Source: Streptomyces sp. NBC_01549
GTDB taxonomy: Bacteria > Actinomycetota > Actinomycetes > Streptomycetales > Streptomycetaceae
NCBI RefSeq assembly: GCF_026339955.1
Contig: NZ_JAPEPW010000002.1
Coordinates: forward strand, 310,001 to 374,000
Reading direction: 5' to 3'
Length of the DNA stretch: 64,000 nucleotides
Numbering within the stretch: position 1 is the first letter of the stretch; each line of letters opens with the position of its first letter. The position numbers were made by a program, and so were the translations under genes. A model generated the notes under the pieces. It had not been told where the DNA came from. It was given only the letters and a program-made list of their open reading frames with translations, and did not search any database. Shown in pieces: positions 61,181 to 64,000 of this stretch.

Positions 61181-61771
61181 TCAAGCGCCGACGGCCGCGC
61201 GTCCGGCTGCGTAGATGCGGGCCTGCTCGGCGACGCGGCGGCCGAGGTGCTCGGCGGTGGTCATGTCGGCCTTGTGGACTGCCTCGGGGCCCTGGTCGGT
61301 GGGCGTCTGGGCTCCCAAGCCCAGGTAGAAGCCGAGGCGGTTGAGGTCGTCCTCGGAGGCGGTGGAGCTGTTCCAGCCCGGGTGCAGGCCGAGGTTGACC
61401 CAGGTCATCCCGTGCTGGGCCGCCAGGACGGTGAAGTACTGGAGCGTGTGGAGCTTGTCGCCGCTCTTGGCACCGGAGTTGCTGAATCCGGCGGCGAGCT
61501 TGTCCTTCCACGAGTGGACGGACCAGCGCTTGGAGGTACTCTCAGCGAACTGGTGGAAGGCACCGGAAGCCGTGCCCATATAGGTCGGCGAACCAAAGAC
61601 GATCGCGTCCGAGGCGTCGAGCAGCCCCCACTGTTCGTCGGTGATCTCGTCGACCTTGATCAGGTGGACGACGGCCCCGGCCTGCACCGCGCCGTCCCGT
61701 ACGGCCTCAGCGAGGACGGTGGTGTGGCCGTAGCCGGAGTGGTAGGCGATCGCGACGACGGGGGTGGTCAT
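61181..61771 (-). CDS. Flavodoxin-family (WrbA-like) NAD(P)H:quinone oxidoreductase
   Basis: 196 residues from ATG 61771 (GGAGGAG upstream). FMN phosphate loop YHSGYGHTTVLAEAV at the N-terminus, FGSPTYMGTASGAFHQF, and AAGFSNSGAKSGDKLHTLQY typical of flavodoxin-fold NADPH-dependent FMN reductases/quinone reductases. Probably two-electron reduction of quinones, a stress function in keeping with MsrA nearby. Confidence 0.9.
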   Translation of the reverse strand: MTTPVVAIAYHSGYGHTTVLAEAVRDGAVQAGAVVHLIKVDEITDEQWGLLDASDAIVFGSPTYMGTASGAFHQFAESTSKRWSVHSWKDKLAAGFSNSGAKSGDKLHTLQYFTVLAAQHGMTWVNLGLHPGWNSSTASEDDLNRLGFYLGLGAQTPTDQGPEAVHKADMTTAEHLGRRVAEQARIYAAGRAAVGA

Positions 61772-62235
61772 GTAGGTGCTCCTCCTGGCAGTGTGTGCGC
61801 TGACTCCCTCTGGGAGTCAGGAGGTCGACGATCATCCGGCGCGGCGGCTTGGGGTCGACGTGCACCTACGAGGACCGAACAGCCTCCGCCTCTGTGACAC
61901 CGAACGCGTGACGCGTGAGCACGCGTACCGCCGTCGGCGCGGGTGCGTCCGCAGGGCGGCTACCCCGTGTCGGCGATGTCCGGGGCGGTGGTCACGGAGA
62001 CCGGGACGGGTCGACGCACGTAGGTCGGGTGTCCGCGATACCCTGACGCGGCCGGCGGGAGATTCGGCCCTGCCCGCGGTGGCGCCGCGTGACCGCCGGT
62101 CGCGGGATCGGCTGGGCGGGCACGGAATTGTTTGGAACCCTCACGCGCTGATGAAGTCAGAGGGCTCGGGATACCACCGGTGTGCGATCCGAGCAGCTCG
62201 AGTGATCGAGGGCAACAGACATTGGAGGGGCCGAA
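61772..62235. other. Intergenic stretch, no gene seen
   Basis: 464 bases between the divergent flavoprotein and MsrA genes. Open frames on both strands lack coding bias or family likeness. The ribosome-binding site of msrA (GGAGGGG) lies at 62223-62229. Confidence 0.45.
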
Positions 62236-62748
62236 ATGGCAGCGCAGACACAGAGGGCCGTACTGGCGGGCGGATGCTTCTGGGGGATGCAGGACCTGAT
62301 CCGCCGGCAGCCGGGCGTGACGGCGACCCGGGTCGGATACACCGGGGGTGACATACCGAACGCGACGTACCGTAACCACGGCACTCACGCGGAGGCCATC
62401 GAGATCCTTTTCGACCCTGAGAAGACCGACTTCCGCGCGATCTTGGAGCTCTTCTTCCAGATCCACGATCCGAGCACCAAGAACCGCCAGGGCAACGACA
62501 TCGGCCTCAGCTACCGCTCGGCGATCTACTACGTGGATGACGAGCAGAAGCGGATCGCCGAGGACACCATCGCGGATGTGGACGCCTCCGGACTGTGGCC
62601 GGGCAAGGTCGTCACCGAGGTCGAGCCGGTAGGCCCCTTCTGGGAGGCCGAGCCCGAGCACCAGGACTACCTGGAGCGTTACCCCGACGGCTACACCTGC
62701 CACTTCCCTCGCCCGGGATGGCGGCTGCCCGCCCGCGCGGAGGGCTGA
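62236..62748 (+). CDS. msrA: Peptide-methionine (S)-S-oxide reductase
   Basis: 170 residues. The catalytic motif AGGCFWGMQ has Cys14; RVGYTGGDIPNATYRNHGTHAEAIEI, DPSTKNRQGNDIGLSYRSAI and PEHQDYLERYPDGYTCHFPRPGW are MsrA hallmarks. Repairs methionine-S-sulfoxide using thioredoxin. The YRNHGTHAEAIE and SYRSAI segments are those of the short MsrA form. Start ATG 62236 after TGGAGGGG. Confidence 0.96.
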   Translation: MAAQTQRAVLAGGCFWGMQDLIRRQPGVTATRVGYTGGDIPNATYRNHGTHAEAIEILFDPEKTDFRAILELFFQIHDPSTKNRQGNDIGLSYRSAIYYVDDEQKRIAEDTIADVDASGLWPGKVVTEVEPVGPFWEAEPEHQDYLERYPDGYTCHFPRPGWRLPARAEG

Positions 62749-63034
62749 CCGCACGAGGCGGCAACCACCTCATCAGGGGCCGGGACCAGCAGCCTTTCGT
62801 AATACGGTGCCAGGGGGCCGGCCTGGTGGTGATGATGAAGTAGGCCGGTGCCACTGGTCCTGTGCCTGACGTCCTGCCGGGCTCAAAGAGAGCTGATCCC
62901 CGCGAGGAGGGCGACCTCCTCGCGGCGCGGCCACGGGACGCGCCGGTTGCCCTGATCCCGGGCTCGTCCCACCGTGCTCCTGCCACCGTGCTCGGCGCAG
63001 TCTGACGGCGCAGTTCGAACGAGGAATGCATCAC

Positions 63035-63958
63035 ATGTCCCACCTCTTCACGACCCCCTTCGGCCGCGACGCCACCGCCTCGGAGGTGATCGAAGGCGTC
63101 GACCTGTCCGGCAGACGGGCGATCGTCACGGGGGCCGGCTCGGGCATCGGCGTCGAGACCGCCCGAGTTCTGGCGGCAGGCGGCGCCGAGGTCACGCTCG
63201 CCGTCCGCCGTCCGGAAGCCGGCGAGCAGGTCGCGGCCGACCTGCGCAAGGCCACCGGGAACGACGCGATCCACGTCGTCCGCCTGGACGTGGCCGACCT
63301 GGAGTCGGTGCGCGCGCTCGCCGCCGACTGGCAGGGTCCACTGCACATCCTGATCAACAACGCCGGCATCATGATGCTGCCGGAACTCGAGCGGGGCATC
63401 GGCGGCCACGAGCAGCAGTTCGCCACCAACTACCTGGGGCACTTCGCCCTGGCCCTGGGGCTGCACCGCGCCCTCGCCGACGGCGACGGCGCGCGCCTGG
63501 TCTCGGTCTCCTCCAGCGGCCATCTCTTCTCTCCCGTCGTCTTCGACGACATCGACTTCCGCTTCCGCCCGTACGACGCGCTCGCCGCCTACGGCCAGTC
63601 CAAGACCGCCGCCATCCTCCTCGCCGTCGAAGCGCAGCGCCTCTGGTCCGCCGACGGCATCACGGCCAACTCCCTGCACCCCGGTGCGATCGCCACCAAC
63701 CTCCAGCGGCACACCGGAGGTCTGCGGACCCCCGAGCCCTACCGCAAGACGATCGAGCAGGGCGCCGCGACCACCGTGTTCCTCGCTGCTTCCCCGCTGG
63801 TCGAAGGCGTTGGCGGCCGCTACTTCGAGGACGTCGACGAGGCGCCTGTCGTCCACACCCGGCCCACGCAATGGGGCGTCCCGGGCGTGGCCCCCTACGC
63901 GCTGGACCCGGAGAACGCCGAGCGCCTGTGGCAGCTGGCGAGCGACATCGTCGGCTGA
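63035..63958 (+). CDS. Short-chain dehydrogenase (retinol-dehydrogenase-like), intact paralogue
   Basis: 307 residues from ATG 63035 (GAGGA nine bases upstream; ATG 63026 would abut it). Cofactor motif TGAGSGIGVETARVLAAGGA, INNAGIMM, catalytic Ser in VSVSSSGHLFSPVVFDD, YGQSK, and the C-terminal GVAPYALDPENAERLW. The same signature order and several near-identical stretches occur in the frameshifted SDR at 45973-46952, so the two are paralogues. Substrate unknown. Confidence 0.93.
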   Translation: MSHLFTTPFGRDATASEVIEGVDLSGRRAIVTGAGSGIGVETARVLAAGGAEVTLAVRRPEAGEQVAADLRKATGNDAIHVVRLDVADLESVRALAADWQGPLHILINNAGIMMLPELERGIGGHEQQFATNYLGHFALALGLHRALADGDGARLVSVSSSGHLFSPVVFDDIDFRFRPYDALAAYGQSKTAAILLAVEAQRLWSADGITANSLHPGAIATNLQRHTGGLRTPEPYRKTIEQGAATTVFLAASPLVEGVGGRYFEDVDEAPVVHTRPTQWGVPGVAPYALDPENAERLWQLASDIVG

Positions 63959-64000
63959 CCGCCACGGCGTCCGGTGTCACCGTCTTCAAGGACGGGGAGC

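Noticed and set aside
1..64000. CRISPR array, insertion sequence, integrase or attachment site
   Set aside because: No regularly spaced repeats, transposase or integrase motifs, or tRNA-linked direct repeats were seen by eye.

Overview
The DNA is uniformly GC-rich with strong third-position G/C bias. It carries a SARP/AfsR-type regulator, a chitinase with DasR-like promoter repeats, a 2-methylisoborneol operon and sugar ABC transporters without their own ATPase. Together these point to a Streptomyces chromosome, probably an accessory or arm-like region given the density of catabolic cassettes and gene relics. No tRNA, rRNA, CRISPR array, insertion sequence or phage gene was recognised.

Layout. 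0-3.3 kb: GlxA-type regulator and a glyceraldehyde-3-phosphate dehydrogenase. 3.9-7.4 kb: odour operon, made of a family 2B encapsulin shell gene (frameshifted here), 2-methylisoborneol synthase and geranyl diphosphate C-methyltransferase. 7.5-13.2 kb: phosphotransferase, FUSC-type membrane protein, GH18 chitinase and a membrane protein. 13.4-20.2 kb: carotenoid-oxygenase relic, a STAND-type SARP regulator, then two genes I cannot assign to a known system (a 703-residue protein and an HExxH zincin-like protein). 20.3-27 kb: small stress and regulatory genes (MBL hydrolase, Rieske ferredoxin, TetR, Ohr, SnoaL-like) among decayed LysR, tartrate-dehydrogenase-like, TetR and FAD-oxidase fragments. 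27.2-35 kb: an AraC regulator and a complete hydroxyquinol to 3-oxoadipate to acetyl-CoA plus succinyl-CoA operon, including a maleylacetate reductase/hydroxyquinol dioxygenase fusion. 35.3-38.4 kb: GntR, nitrilase-family amidohydrolase (apparently leaderless) and APC permease. 38.6-43 kb: an Old-Yellow-Enzyme homologue with altered active site, and a CaiB CoA-transferase flanked by truncated acyl-CoA dehydrogenase and enoyl-CoA hydratase ends and a frameshifted PucR/CdaR regulator. 43.2-47.1 kb: TetR, aldo/keto reductase, MBL hydrolase, frameshifted SDR and a truncated LtrA-like fragment.

47.2-61 kb: an eleven-gene minus-strand operon with a separate secreted GH27 alpha-galactosidase upstream. 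It reads as a galactoside-to-galactonate (De Ley-Doudoroff) system: secreted GH27, lipoprotein and two permeases for import, intracellular GH36, an SDR (candidate galactose dehydrogenase), SMP-30 lactonase, galactonate dehydratase, KDGal kinase and KDPGal aldolase, plus a mutarotase-like protein and a FadR-type regulator. Two AT-rich palindromes at the same distance from the -35 boxes of the GH27 gene and the transporter operon suggest one shared regulator. 61-64 kb: WrbA-like flavoprotein, MsrA and an intact SDR paralogous to the frameshifted one.

Several otherwise well-preserved genes (encapsulin, PucR, SDR) differ from an intact reading frame by a single indel. These may be real mutations or consensus errors, and the sequence alone cannot decide.
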